Source of the DNA: Gardnerella vaginalis 1500E | GTDB lineage: Bacteria; Actinomycetota; Actinomycetes; Actinomycetales; Bifidobacteriaceae | NCBI RefSeq assembly: GCF_000263595.1 | Contig: NZ_ADES01000020.1 | Coordinates: 1-64,000, forward strand | Length of the DNA: 64,000 nt | Direction: 5' to 3' | Position numbers and translations under genes: made by a program | The notes under the pieces: model-generated | Told to the model about the DNA's origin: nothing | Database searches by the model: none | What the model saw: the letters and a program-made list of their open reading frames with translations, nothing else | Shown: piece after piece, positions 8,568 to 17,011 of the stretch | How positions within the stretch are numbered: the first letter of the stretch is position 1 | How the letters are laid out: each line of letters opens with the position of its first letter

Positions 8568-10310
8568 TTACTTCTGCCAGCCCATATCCTCTGGGTAGGT
8601 GGTTGCGTAACCAGCAGGGCCGTTGTTAGCAAAGCCCTTCTTGAACACCTGGTAAATAGGAGGAGCGGAAACTGGAAGAGTGCCGTACAAAGCAAGAGCT
8701 GCAGATTCTGCCTTGTTGGAGTACTCAGTCTGTTCCTTGTAATCGTAGGTCTTGCCGACCTTATCGAGCATGGCATCAATCTTCTTGTTGCCAACGAGAC
8801 CGAGGTTGGAATCGCTGTCAGACTTGTAAACCTGGCTTGCTGAAGACAAGAAGCTCAATGGAGATGTGGACTGCCATGCCAATGGAAGCACCTGGTACTT
8901 GTGAGAAGCAACAACCTCGGAGAACTTAGCAACAGCCTGGTTCACAGTCTTGCACTTGATGCCAGCCTTCTTCATCATGGCCTGGAATGCGTTAGCAAGA
9001 GCTGCCTGAGTAGAATCGTCGCCGAAGAAGGTGAAGGAAATCTCAAGAGTCTTGCCATTCTTGGCGTAGTAGCCATCCTTGCCCATCTTGTAACCAGCAG
9101 CTTCAAGGGTCTTCTTAGCGTTTTCGGTGTTGTACTTGCCGTCAGCAGGAAGATTGTTCTTGTAGCCAGCCTGGAACATGGATAGAAGCTCAGAACCTGG
9201 CTGCTCGCTCTTCCAGTTCATGCCCTGGAACTGAATCTTGTTGTAGGTAGCAACGTCGAATGCCTGAACAATAGCCTTACGAACTGCAAGCTCGTTAAGT
9301 GGCTTGGACTTGGCGTTGAAGTTAAGCACGCGAACCTTGGTGCTGTAGCCGTAACGGAGCTGAGCGCCCTTAACGCTACGAGCAGACTTGATTGCGTCCT
9401 TAGCAGAAATGCTATCGGTTACAGCGTCGATTTCGCCGTTCTGGAAGGCGTTCAAAGCTGCGGTATCTTCCATACGCTTTACAACGACCTTATCGAGCTT
9501 TGCCTTCTTACCCCACCACTTTGGATTGCGGGTGAAAACAACCTGATTTTCGGTTGCGGATTCAATCTGGAATGGACCTGCACCCCACTCGTTGTGAGGA
9601 TTGTTTACCCAACCCTGGTTGAAGGTCTTAACGTCACCGGCCTTTGGATGAACCAGTGGAGCGAAAAGCATTTCCCATGTTGCGCATGGCTTCTCATAAG
9701 TCACTATAACCTGCTTTGGAGTGGAACCTTGTTCAACACTCTTGATGCAGTCATAGCCTTCAGTACTTGGGACGGAGTAATCCTTGTTCTTTCCGTTCAA
9801 AGCCTGCCAAGTAGCCTTAAATGCGGTGTAATCAATATCAGTGCCGTCATTCCACTTGGCCTTTGGGTTCAAGTTGTACTGAACAACGAGTGGCTTATCG
9901 CTAACCTTCTTGACGGAAGTGATGTAGTCAGGGTTGTACTTAAGCTTTTCACCCTTAACGGTGTCATAAGCCATAAGATTTGGCTGGTAGAAGCCCCACA
10001 AAGTAGCCATGTAACTAGAATTACCATCGTTAGAAGCGTAATTCCAGTTTGGGCCGAGAACAGGAAGAGCAACGGTGTAAGTGCCGCCGTCCTTAACGTT
10101 GTCACGTGCCTGTGGATTATCGTAACGCTTGTTGACATCTGGCATTGGAAGTTCGCCAGTGTAAGAAGTGTCAACACCAGCAGCTGGCTCTTCAGTCATA
10201 CCTGCTTTACCAGCATCGTTAGTAGCACCACCGCAAGCGCCGAGCAGCATCGCAACAGAAAGTGCAGCTGCGGCAAATACAGTCAGTTTACCTGCATTTG
10301 TATTTTTCAT
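8568..10310 (-). CDS. oppA: Oligopeptide ABC transporter substrate-binding lipoprotein
   Basis: An SBP_bac_5 family (OppA/DppA-like) extracellular solute-binding lipoprotein, about 580 residues. It has a signal peptide with lipobox LGAC, so the mature protein should be anchored to the outer face of the membrane through a diacylglyceryl Cys. Family-like stretches include the core KWNDGTDIDYTAFK and the PFQIESATENQVVFTRNPKWW region. The ATG at 10310 is preferred over one four codons upstream because GAGGA lies 6 nt before it. The gene sits downstream of oppBCDF but has its own promoter and is separated from them by a terminator. This would let the binding protein be made in excess over the permease. 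Confidence 0.93.
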   Translation of the reverse strand: MKNTNAGKLTVFAAAALSVAMLLGACGGATNDAGKAGMTEEPAAGVDTSYTGELPMPDVNKRYDNPQARDNVKDGGTYTVALPVLGPNWNYASNDGNSSYMATLWGFYQPNLMAYDTVKGEKLKYNPDYITSVKKVSDKPLVVQYNLNPKAKWNDGTDIDYTAFKATWQALNGKNKDYSVPSTEGYDCIKSVEQGSTPKQVIVTYEKPCATWEMLFAPLVHPKAGDVKTFNQGWVNNPHNEWGAGPFQIESATENQVVFTRNPKWWGKKAKLDKVVVKRMEDTAALNAFQNGEIDAVTDSISAKDAIKSARSVKGAQLRYGYSTKVRVLNFNAKSKPLNELAVRKAIVQAFDVATYNKIQFQGMNWKSEQPGSELLSMFQAGYKNNLPADGKYNTENAKKTLEAAGYKMGKDGYYAKNGKTLEISFTFFGDDSTQAALANAFQAMMKKAGIKCKTVNQAVAKFSEVVASHKYQVLPLAWQSTSPLSFLSSASQVYKSDSDSNLGLVGNKKIDAMLDKVGKTYDYKEQTEYSNKAESAALALYGTLPVSAPPIYQVFKKGFANNGPAGYATTYPEDMGWQK

Positions 10311-10358
10311 GATTCCTCTCATTCCCCGGATGATGTCCGTCTTCCGGTATGTTGTATG

Positions 10359-10387
10359 AGTATATACAACTCTATGACATTCGACAA
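10359..10387 (-). promoter_or_regulatory. Predicted promoter of oppA
   Basis: On the minus strand TTGTCG (10382-10387) and TATACT (10359-10364) are spaced by 17 nt, 49 bp before the oppA start. The rest of the gap from 10311 to 10633 is AT-rich and holds the terminator of the upstream operon. Confidence 0.6.
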
Positions 10388-10544
10388 ATCGTTTTCACAA
10401 AATATTGATTTTTTTCTTTTTAAGTTTATGAAAATTAGGTAAAAAAGAATAATTTATTATCTATAATGGGCAAAACAGAAAATTTTTTAGTTTATTTTTG
10501 CTAAAAAACAAAATATATTACGTTTTTTAAATTTATGTTACACA

Positions 10545-10580
10545 ATAAAAAATCGCGCATGTTGTAATAAACATGCGCGA
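10545..10580 (-). terminator. Intrinsic terminator of the oppBC-DF operon
   Basis: A 10-bp stem TCGCGCATGT/ACATGCGCGA (10553-10580) is followed on the minus strand by TTTTTTATTG. It lies about 50 bp after the stop of the dual ATPase gene. Confidence 0.85.
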
Positions 10581-10633
10581 CTAAGTAATTTATTCAGATT
10601 GATGAAGATTAACTAAAATCGACAAGTCATGAA

Positions 10634-12523
10634 TTACCTAACATCGTCAAAATTATCTTCTTCAGAAAGAATAATACGCTTACGGTTCTTCTCAATTGTA
10701 GGATCCGGAATTGGCACAGCGCTAATCAAAGCCTGAGTGTAAGGGTGCTTTGGATTATCAAACACCTCATCCGTTTCACCAGATTCAACAATTCGACCGT
10801 GATACATAACAGCAATTCGGCTAGAAATATGTCGAACAACAGCCATGTTGTGAGCCACGAACAAGTAAGCAACGCCAAGCTTATCCTGCAAATCTTCAAG
10901 CAAGTTAATAATTCCAGCCTGAATAGAAACATCCAAAGCAGAAACAGGCTCGTCAAGAAGCAAAAGCTTAGGATTCACAGCCAAAGCACGAGCAATAGCA
11001 ATACGCTGACGCTGGCCGCCAGAGAACTGAGTTGGGAAGCGATCTACCTGATCAGGATTCAACTCAACAAGCTGCATAAGTTCAGCAATACGTTGGCGAA
11101 TTTCTTCCTTCGACTTCTTTTGCACGAGCAAAGGCTCTGCAAGAATATCGTAAACCAACATACGTGGATCAAGAGAGCTCATTGGATCCTGGAATACGTA
11201 CTGAATCTTAGAACGAAGTTCGCGACGCTGCTCACGAGTCAACTTATCGTTCAACTCAGTACCAAAAACTGTAATAGAACCAGACTCAGGTTTCTTCAAG
11301 CTCATAATTTCCATCAAAGTCGTGGACTTACCAGAACCAGACTCGCCAACCAAAGCAACAGTTTCGCCTTCACGAACTTCAAGATCAATGCCGTCAACAG
11401 CACGAACCTCACCAACCTTACGGCGCAAGAAGCCGCCGCTAGTAATTGGGAAGGTCTTAACCAAGTTCTTAACATCCAAAACAACTTTTCGTTGCTCACG
11501 AGGAATGCCATCAAACATAGGCTTGATTGGCCTTTCAGTTTCAGCGTGGAGCAAGGCGCGAACTGTTTCACTTTCGGCTTCAAGGCCCATCATTGTGCCG
11601 TCGTCCCCACCTTTTTCTTCAGCCATAAGCATATCCATAGTCGGCTTAGAAATTGGGGTTAAGCGGCGAGTGCGCTTTTGGTCAACGCGAGGAACAGCAC
11701 CGAGCAAGCCGATTGTGTAAGGCTGAGTTGGGTGAGCAAAAATCTCTTCAACGCTATTATGCTCAACCAAATGGCCCGCGTACATAACAATAACTTCGTC
11801 TGCAACGCCAGCAATAACGCCCAAATCGTGAGTAATGAAAATCATTGCAGCGCCAGTTTCTTTCTGGGCCTTCTTCAAAACTTCCAAAACCTGAGCTTGG
11901 ATTGTAACATCCAAAGCGGTAGTAGGCTCGTCTGCAATAATAATATCCGGATCGTTAGCAATTGCCATAGCAATCATCACGCGCTGGCGCATACCACCAG
12001 AAAACTCGTGAGGGAAAGCCTTCAAACGCTCAGCAGGCTTAGTAATACCAACCAAATCAAGCAATTCAATAGAACGCTCGCGAATCTGCTCTTCGCTCAT
12101 GCCCGGGTTATGAATAACCAAAGCTTCCTTAAGCTGATCACCAATAGAGAAAACTGGAGTTAAAGCAGAAAGAGGATCCTGGAAAACCATGGCAATATTC
12201 TTGCCACGAATCTTACTCATCTCTAAATCGGACTTAGTTAAAAGCTCTTCGCCCTTATACTTCACAGAGCCCTTAACGCTTGCGTTTTTATCCAGCAAGC
12301 CCATAACAGCCAAGGACGTGACCGACTTACCAGAACCAGATTCGCCAACGATACCAATAGTCTTTCCGCGGTACAAATCAAAATTCATTCCGCGCACAGC
12401 ATGCACAGTACCAGCTTCAGAAGCGAAGCTAACCTGCAAATCACGTACAGAAAGCAATGGTTCGTTGTTTTGATCTTGCATCGTAGTTTCTTCCTTAATT
12501 GCGTTATTATCCATATCAGTCAT
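10634..12523 (-). CDS. oppDF: Oligopeptide ABC transporter dual ATPase (OppD-OppF fusion)
   Basis: A single polypeptide of about 629 residues carrying two peptide-type ABC ATPase domains. The first has Walker A GESGSGKS, signature FSGGMRQR and Walker [14 protein letters not shown]. The second has [16 protein letters not shown] and [12 protein letters not shown]. Each domain ends in the oligopeptide-transporter C-terminal extension (HPTQPYT..LL and HPYTQALIS). It would sit on the inner membrane face and energise OppB/OppC. The ATG at 12523 is chosen because a GGGGG run lies about 8 nt upstream; earlier ATG and TTG codons are in frame. It follows oppC by about 20 bp. Confidence 0.93.
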   Translation of the reverse strand: MTDMDNNAIKEETTMQDQNNEPLLSVRDLQVSFASEAGTVHAVRGMNFDLYRGKTIGIVGESGSGKSVTSLAVMGLLDKNASVKGSVKYKGEELLTKSDLEMSKIRGKNIAMVFQDPLSALTPVFSIGDQLKEALVIHNPGMSEEQIRERSIELLDLVGITKPAERLKAFPHEFSGGMRQRVMIAMAIANDPDIIIADEPTTALDVTIQAQVLEVLKKAQKETGAAMIFITHDLGVIAGVADEVIVMYAGHLVEHNSVEEIFAHPTQPYTIGLLGAVPRVDQKRTRRLTPISKPTMDMLMAEEKGGDDGTMMGLEAESETVRALLHAETERPIKPMFDGIPREQRKVVLDVKNLVKTFPITSGGFLRRKVGEVRAVDGIDLEVREGETVALVGESGSGKSTTLMEIMSLKKPESGSITVFGTELNDKLTREQRRELRSKIQYVFQDPMSSLDPRMLVYDILAEPLLVQKKSKEEIRQRIAELMQLVELNPDQVDRFPTQFSGGQRQRIAIARALAVNPKLLLLDEPVSALDVSIQAGIINLLEDLQDKLGVAYLFVAHNMAVVRHISSRIAVMYHGRIVESGETDEVFDNPKHPYTQALISAVPIPDPTIEKNRKRIILSEEDNFDDVR

Positions 12524-12544
12524 GTTCATACCCCCAATCAAGCC

Positions 12545-13492
12545 CTACTCGGCCTTACCAACAGACTTAGAATATGGATCGATAGCATCGCGCAAGCCAT
12601 CTCCAATAAGCTGCACAGAGAAGGTTAACAAAACCAAAACTGCAGACGGCACCAAAAGTACCCAAGGAGAAGTCTGAACTACGCTTTGACCAGCATTTAG
12701 CAAAGTACCAAGAGAAGTATCTGGAGCCTTAATACCAAGACCCAAGAAGCTTAAAGCGGTTTCGCCGTTAATCGCACCAATAACACCAAGAACCGTGTTA
12801 ATAATCAACACAGAACCCAAGTTTGGAACCAAGTGGCGAACAATAATTCGGAAGGAAGAAACACCTTCGAACTTAGCTGCGCGAACATACTCGCGCTCAC
12901 GCAGGCTCAAAGTCAACGTACGAAGAGTACGAGCGTAACCAATCCAACCAAAAGCAGTTAAGCCAAATGCCAACCACAACCAATCGCTACCACCACTAGA
13001 AGCACTAATGATTAAAGCAATCAGCAGGAAGGAAGGAACAATCAGCAGCATGTCCAAAAGCCACATACCAACCTGCTCGAACCATCCTTCGAAGTAAGAA
13101 ATAGCAGTACCAACCAAAGCAGCAATAACTGTAATGGTAATAGAGCTAACAATACCAATGGAAAGTGAACGGCCAAGTCCGCGCACAACCATTGCATACA
13201 TATCTGAGCCGCCTGGCGTAGTGCCGAGCCAATGCTCTGCAGAAGGAGGCGTTGCGAGAGAAGAAAAGTCTGGTTCGTCATAACTCCACTTTGAAATCTT
13301 TGAGCCAAACAAAGCAAAAAGAATCAAAATTACGAGCATAACCAAGCCAACAACAGCTGATGGTCGACGGAAGAAACGACGCGTGTAAAGCGTCATCTTT
13401 CCAGTGCGCTTAAAATTGCCCCATGCGTTAGAAGTAGCCGTTTTATTTGCAGCAGACTCAAGAGGTTCTGAAGATACATCTTTTTTATTCAT
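12545..13492 (-). CDS. oppC: Oligopeptide ABC transporter permease OppC
   Basis: An inner-membrane permease of the DppC/OppC type, about 315 residues. It has a hydrophilic N-terminus, a first membrane helix (GLVMLVILILFALFG) and a C-terminal BPD_transp_1 domain. The cytoplasmic coupling motif is recognisable as REREYVRAAKFEGVSSFRIIVRHLVPN. The ATG at 13492 has AGGTG 8 nt upstream and is preferred to a start nine codons earlier. It follows oppB directly and precedes the dual ATPase gene. Confidence 0.92.
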   Translation of the reverse strand: MNKKDVSSEPLESAANKTATSNAWGNFKRTGKMTLYTRRFFRRPSAVVGLVMLVILILFALFGSKISKWSYDEPDFSSLATPPSAEHWLGTTPGGSDMYAMVVRGLGRSLSIGIVSSITITVIAALVGTAISYFEGWFEQVGMWLLDMLLIVPSFLLIALIISASSGGSDWLWLAFGLTAFGWIGYARTLRTLTLSLREREYVRAAKFEGVSSFRIIVRHLVPNLGSVLIINTVLGVIGAINGETALSFLGLGIKAPDTSLGTLLNAGQSVVQTSPWVLLVPSAVLVLLTFSVQLIGDGLRDAIDPYSKSVGKAE

Positions 13493-13519
13493 GTCAATGT
13501 CACCTACACTGTTGCACAA

Positions 13520-14502
13520 TTAGTTCAAACGAATACGTGGATCAAGCCAAGCAGAGAAGATATCTGCAAGCAATGCACCAACTAAGGTACATACGGCACC
13601 AAATGCAGCAATAGCAACCGAACCGTTGATGTCGTTCTGCATAATGGTCTGAACGAAGTAGCTACCAAGGCCGTTAATAGCAAACACGGTTTCAGTAATA
13701 ACTGCACCGGTGAAAACGCCTGCAATAGAGAATGCGACGTCAACAGCTGTTGGAATCAAAGAAGTACGCAAAGCGTGACGACGAATAGCCATATTCAAAG
13801 GTAAGCCCTTCGCCCTAGCTGTACGAACGTAATCAGCATTCATAGTATCGAGAAGATAAGTTCGCTGAGTTAAATGATACCCAACCATGCCAGGAACTGT
13901 CATAACAATTGTTGGCAAAATCAAATGCTGAAGGAAGTCAAGAAGGAACATAAACGGGTCAGAACCCTGGTAAGAGTGCAAACCAGTAACGTAGAAAAGT
14001 CGCACGCCTGCTGCGTGGTTAATGCTAATAGCAGCAAGCACAACCATCAAACCCAAAACTGCTGCAGGAACAACCAGCAGGAAGGTTGCGGTGGAATTAA
14101 GAACTCGATCTTGCCACTTGTACTGACGGATAGCAGTGTAAACACCAACGCTAACACCGAGAACAATACCAAGAATTGTAGCGCCAGTAACCAGCTGAAC
14201 AGATGCGCCAATACGAGACATGATTGCCGGGCCAACTGGAGCCTGATCTGGGCTCAATCCCCAATCCCACTTAGTAAAATGTTGTAAATCCAACGGCAAT
14301 AACGAGTAAACACTGGAGTCTGGTCGTTAATATTTGCCAGATCCAAAGAACGGTTAATAGATGCAATTGGCGGATGCGGATGCCTAGACATGTAGTTCGA
14401 ACGCGGTCTCATAAAAGCACTTGCCAAGAAATACGTCATGGATACGGCAACAAACAGCATCACCACATAATTCAGGCATCGTTTAACGATGTATCGTATC
14501 AT
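13520..14502 (-). pseudogene. oppB: Oligopeptide permease OppB, single-base frameshift
   Basis: Two overlapping reading frames together make a normal OppB. The N-terminal part starts at 14502 (MIRYIVKRCLNYVVML, one membrane helix) and stops shortly after the NDQTPVFTRY motif. The rest resumes in another frame with FTKWDWGLSPDQAPVG and continues through the permease domain to the coupling loop DYVRTARAKGLPL. The frames meet at a run of four A on the plus strand (14276-14279). One more base there would join them into about 327 residues, the expected length. It could be a true inactivating deletion, a slippage site or a sequencing error; oppC and the ATPase gene look intact. Confidence 0.85.
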
Positions 14503-14528
14503 TGTGACTCTTTTCTACGCCTAACCAT
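14499..14528 (-). CDS. Possible leader peptide overlapping the oppB start
   Basis: A nine-residue ORF, MVRRRKESQ, begins with ATG at 14528 behind a strong GGAGG about 6 nt upstream. Its TGA overlaps the oppB ATG as ATGA. The ribosome binding site therefore serves the mini-ORF better than oppB, which suggests translational coupling. No protein function is claimed. Confidence 0.4.
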   Translation of the reverse strand: MVRRRKESQ

Positions 14529-14590
14529 TGTTTACCTCCATTTGGCATGCTGCAAATCGTCAAATCTACAGCGTAACCGCTTTAGCGTTT

Positions 14591-14672
14591 CGCCCTCAAA
14601 AGGGCGCGCTTGAACTGACCCTCGTCAATCCGGGACACATAATTAGTATATTTTTAGCCAAGCTATGTACAA
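14591..14672 (-). promoter_or_regulatory. Predicted promoter and leader hairpin of the opp operon
   Basis: On the minus strand TTGTAC (14667-14672) and TATACT (14645-14650) are 16 nt apart. The resulting leader of about 110-135 nt contains a perfect hairpin CGCCCT/AGGGCG (14591-14606), which is not followed by a T run. Confidence 0.5.
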
Positions 14673-15048
14673 AGAGCTTAACAGAAAATATTTTTGCACA
14701 ATGCTTTTTTAAATATATAAAAGCAAAATTTAGAATATATAAGTTACATTATACAAATTACAACTTACACAAAAACGCAGAATTTCAACGTTTCTTTGAT
14801 ATATAATTACGAAAGAATATGTATTACAGGGTCAAAAAATTATTTTTATACATACAAAATACGCATTATCAGCAAATATAATAAATTCAAAAATTAATTA
14901 CAAAAACTGAATATTTAACGGAAAAAGTCTAGTTTTACAAAAATAATTAAGGTTATTCGCACAAAGGCCGGAAATCGCTATAAACAAGAAACACACGCAA
15001 GACATTGTGCAGTATACAATATCTGTTATTCGTATTATCAACTCTAAA
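14673..15048. other. AT-rich divergent intergenic region
   Basis: About 375 bp between the opp promoter and the pepC ribosome binding site, very AT-rich and without a convincing ORF. It must hold the pepC promoter; a TATACAAT at about 15013-15020 could be its -10 region, but no good -35 box is visible. Confidence 0.4.
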
Positions 15049-15066
15049 AGGAGACTGAGTAAACTC

Positions 15067-16521
15067 ATGGCTGAAAACGTTAAAGCCGTAACTCTGGAAC
15101 ATGTAAAAAATTATTCCAAGCATTTCAACGAGCAGCGTGCAAATCTTTTAGCAGCAAATGCAGCAGTAACAAATGGCGTGCTTAAAGCTGCAACAAGCTA
15201 TCAAGGCCAGCGCGCACTGCCACGCGAATTCTCTGTGGAATTAAAGCAAGGAAGCATTACAAATCAAAAACGTTCCGGACGCTGCTGGATGTTTGCATCC
15301 CTTAACACTTTGCGATACGAGTTAATGCATAAGTGGAATTTAGACGACTTTGAGTTTTCAGAAAGCTACCTGTTCTTCTGGGACAAGATTGAAAAAGCAA
15401 ACGCGTATTTGGAAAACGTGTTGGCAACTTTGGATGAAGAACTTGATAGTCGAGTTTTTGAAAGCATTAACTACGGTCCGATTGATGACGGCGGTTGGTG
15501 GCAAATGTTCGTCAACCTGGTAAACAAGTACGGACTTGTGCCAAAGAGCGCCTACCCTGATTCGCAGAATGCAACTGATTCCGACTCCTTTGTGCAGTAC
15601 ATCAATACAAAGTTGCGCGAGTTTGCTTGCGAATTGCGCGAAGCTTATAAGAACGGCTCTTCTTTGGAAGAATTGCGCGAAATGAAAATCCGCGATTTGG
15701 AAACCGTTTACCGCATGACCACTATTGCGCTCGGCGAGCCGCCAGCAAAGTTCGACTTCTTCGCACGTACTAAAGATGACGACGATAAGAAGGACGAGAA
15801 AAAGAACGAAAACAAGGATGGCGAAAAAGCCGACGAAGAAAAGAAGGACAGCAAGGACGACAAGCCAAAGACTGGCAAAGACGAACGTCCGATGATTCGC
15901 GAATACGGCATTACTCCACTTGAGTTCGCTAAGAAATATGTTCCTGTTGACGTAAACGACTTCGTAACATTGTGCAACTCGCCTATGAAACGAACTCCTT
16001 TCAACAAGCGCTATCAACTCAAGTACAGCACGAATGTTGCTGAAACAGATGAGCTTGAATTTGTGAACGTTCCTCTTGAAGTGTTCCGAAAGGCAGCTGT
16101 AGCGCAGCTAAGCGACGGACACCCAATTTGGTTTGCTTGCGATTGCACACAGTTCTCTTTGCGCGATAGCGGCTTCTTTGATCCTGCAGTAGTTCGCGTT
16201 GACCAACTCTTCGATGTTGAATTTACATTCGATAAGGCGAAGGGTTTGGAATACATGGATATTCCAGGAAATCACGCTATGACATTTACAGGCGTGAACT
16301 TAGACGAAAACGGCAACCCGGATCGCTGGAAGATTGAGAACAGCTGGGGTAAGGATGCAGGCGAAGATGGCTACTACGTTGGCTCTGCCGACTGGTTCGA
16401 CCGCTACGTTACTGAAGTAATCATCAATAAGAAGTATCTTGACGAAGCAACTCTTGCCATCTTAAAGCAAGAGCCTGTAATGCTTGAGCCGTGGGAGCCA
16501 CTTTCAAAGCGCTGCCGCTAG
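15067..16521 (+). CDS. pepC: Aminopeptidase C (peptidase C1B, bleomycin hydrolase family)
   Basis: A cytoplasmic cysteine aminopeptidase of the PepC/bleomycin hydrolase family, normally a hexamer. It would degrade peptides brought in by the Opp system encoded next to it. The catalytic triad is visible: Cys73 in SGRCWMFASLN, His near 401 in GNHAMTFTG and Asn near 424 in IENSWGKD. The ATG at 15067 has AAAGGAG about 10 nt upstream and begins MAENVKAVTL; an upstream in-frame ATG at 15007 lacks a good site. Unusually, residues of about 234-273 form an inserted run of almost only Asp, Glu, Lys and Asn just before the conserved ITPLEFAKKYV stretch. The gene ends in a clear terminator. Confidence 0.95.
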   Translation: MAENVKAVTLEHVKNYSKHFNEQRANLLAANAAVTNGVLKAATSYQGQRALPREFSVELKQGSITNQKRSGRCWMFASLNTLRYELMHKWNLDDFEFSESYLFFWDKIEKANAYLENVLATLDEELDSRVFESINYGPIDDGGWWQMFVNLVNKYGLVPKSAYPDSQNATDSDSFVQYINTKLREFACELREAYKNGSSLEELREMKIRDLETVYRMTTIALGEPPAKFDFFARTKDDDDKKDEKKNENKDGEKADEEKKDSKDDKPKTGKDERPMIREYGITPLEFAKKYVPVDVNDFVTLCNSPMKRTPFNKRYQLKYSTNVAETDELEFVNVPLEVFRKAAVAQLSDGHPIWFACDCTQFSLRDSGFFDPAVVRVDQLFDVEFTFDKAKGLEYMDIPGNHAMTFTGVNLDENGNPDRWKIENSWGKDAGEDGYYVGSADWFDRYVTEVIINKKYLDEATLAILKQEPVMLEPWEPLSKRCR

Positions 16522-16540
16522 TTTAAGTGCTTAAATTTAT

Positions 16541-16579
16541 AAGCGCAGATTGCTTTTTGCAGTCTGCGCTTTTGTTTTA
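16541..16579 (+). terminator. Intrinsic terminator of pepC
   Basis: A 9-bp stem AAGCGCAGA/TCTGCGCTT is followed by TTTGTTTT, 20 bp after the pepC stop codon. Confidence 0.85.
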
Positions 16580-16590
16580 GCGCTTTTATG

Positions 16591-16729
16591 AAACATTTGC
16601 CGTGATCTTCCACGGCATTTGTTTTCGTTTCGACAGCATTTGACCACAAACGCCGTGATCTTTCCACGGCATTTGTTTTCGTTTTTGTGGGTTTTGGAAA
16701 CATTTGCCGTGTAATTTTCCGGCATTTGT
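16591..16729. repeat. Three imperfect copies of a CCGTG..CACGG hairpin-bearing repeat
   Basis: Copies lie at about 16591-16630, 16648-16686 and 16698-16729. The first two share CCGTGATCTT(T)CCACGG followed by CATTTGTTTTCGTTT; the third is degraded (TTGCCGTG..CCGGCATTTG). Short ORFs cross the array but consist only of translated repeat. It sits between the convergent genes pepC and metG, whose 490-bp gap otherwise holds two terminators and a GGTTCGC/GCGAACC inverted repeat at 16844-16875. Confidence 0.7.
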
Positions 16730-16772
16730 AGCTGTTTGGATTGGCGAATGCTTTCAAGCGATGAAACAAATG

Positions 16773-16808
16773 ATAAAAAAGAAGCCCGGCGGGAGGAAAC
16801 CCGCCGGG
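16773..16808 (-). terminator. Intrinsic terminator downstream of metG
   Basis: A 9-bp GC-only stem CCCGGCGGG/CCCGCCGGG (16785-16808) is followed on the minus strand by TTCTTTTTTATC. It lies about 200 bp after the metG stop, giving an unusually long 3' untranslated region. Confidence 0.8.
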
Positions 16809-17011
16809 GCAGAGAGAAAGAGAGAAGAAGGTTTCAATTATGGGGTTCGCGAACGAACCTCGCTAATGGCGAACCATTAACATATGTTAGTATAGCTAAA
16901 CTTTCGTCCAAAGGAAAGAGTTTTTCCTTAAAATTTCCTTAAAATATTTTTTATTAAGAAAACTTGCTATATTTTTTGTTATTTTATAACGATTTACCTA
17001 AAATTTTCAAC

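Noticed and set aside
9594..10442. 282-codon plus-strand ORF
   Set aside because: It is antisense to oppA, whose lipobox, family motifs and ribosome binding site are convincing; the antisense product shows no recognisable features.
15358..16017. 219-codon minus-strand ORF
   Set aside because: It lies wholly antisense to pepC, which has a complete catalytic triad.
16518..16769. Small ORFs with KTNAVE/NENKCRG-like repeats
   Set aside because: They are translations of the DNA repeat at 16591-16729 plus a terminator, in both frames, with no ribosome binding site.
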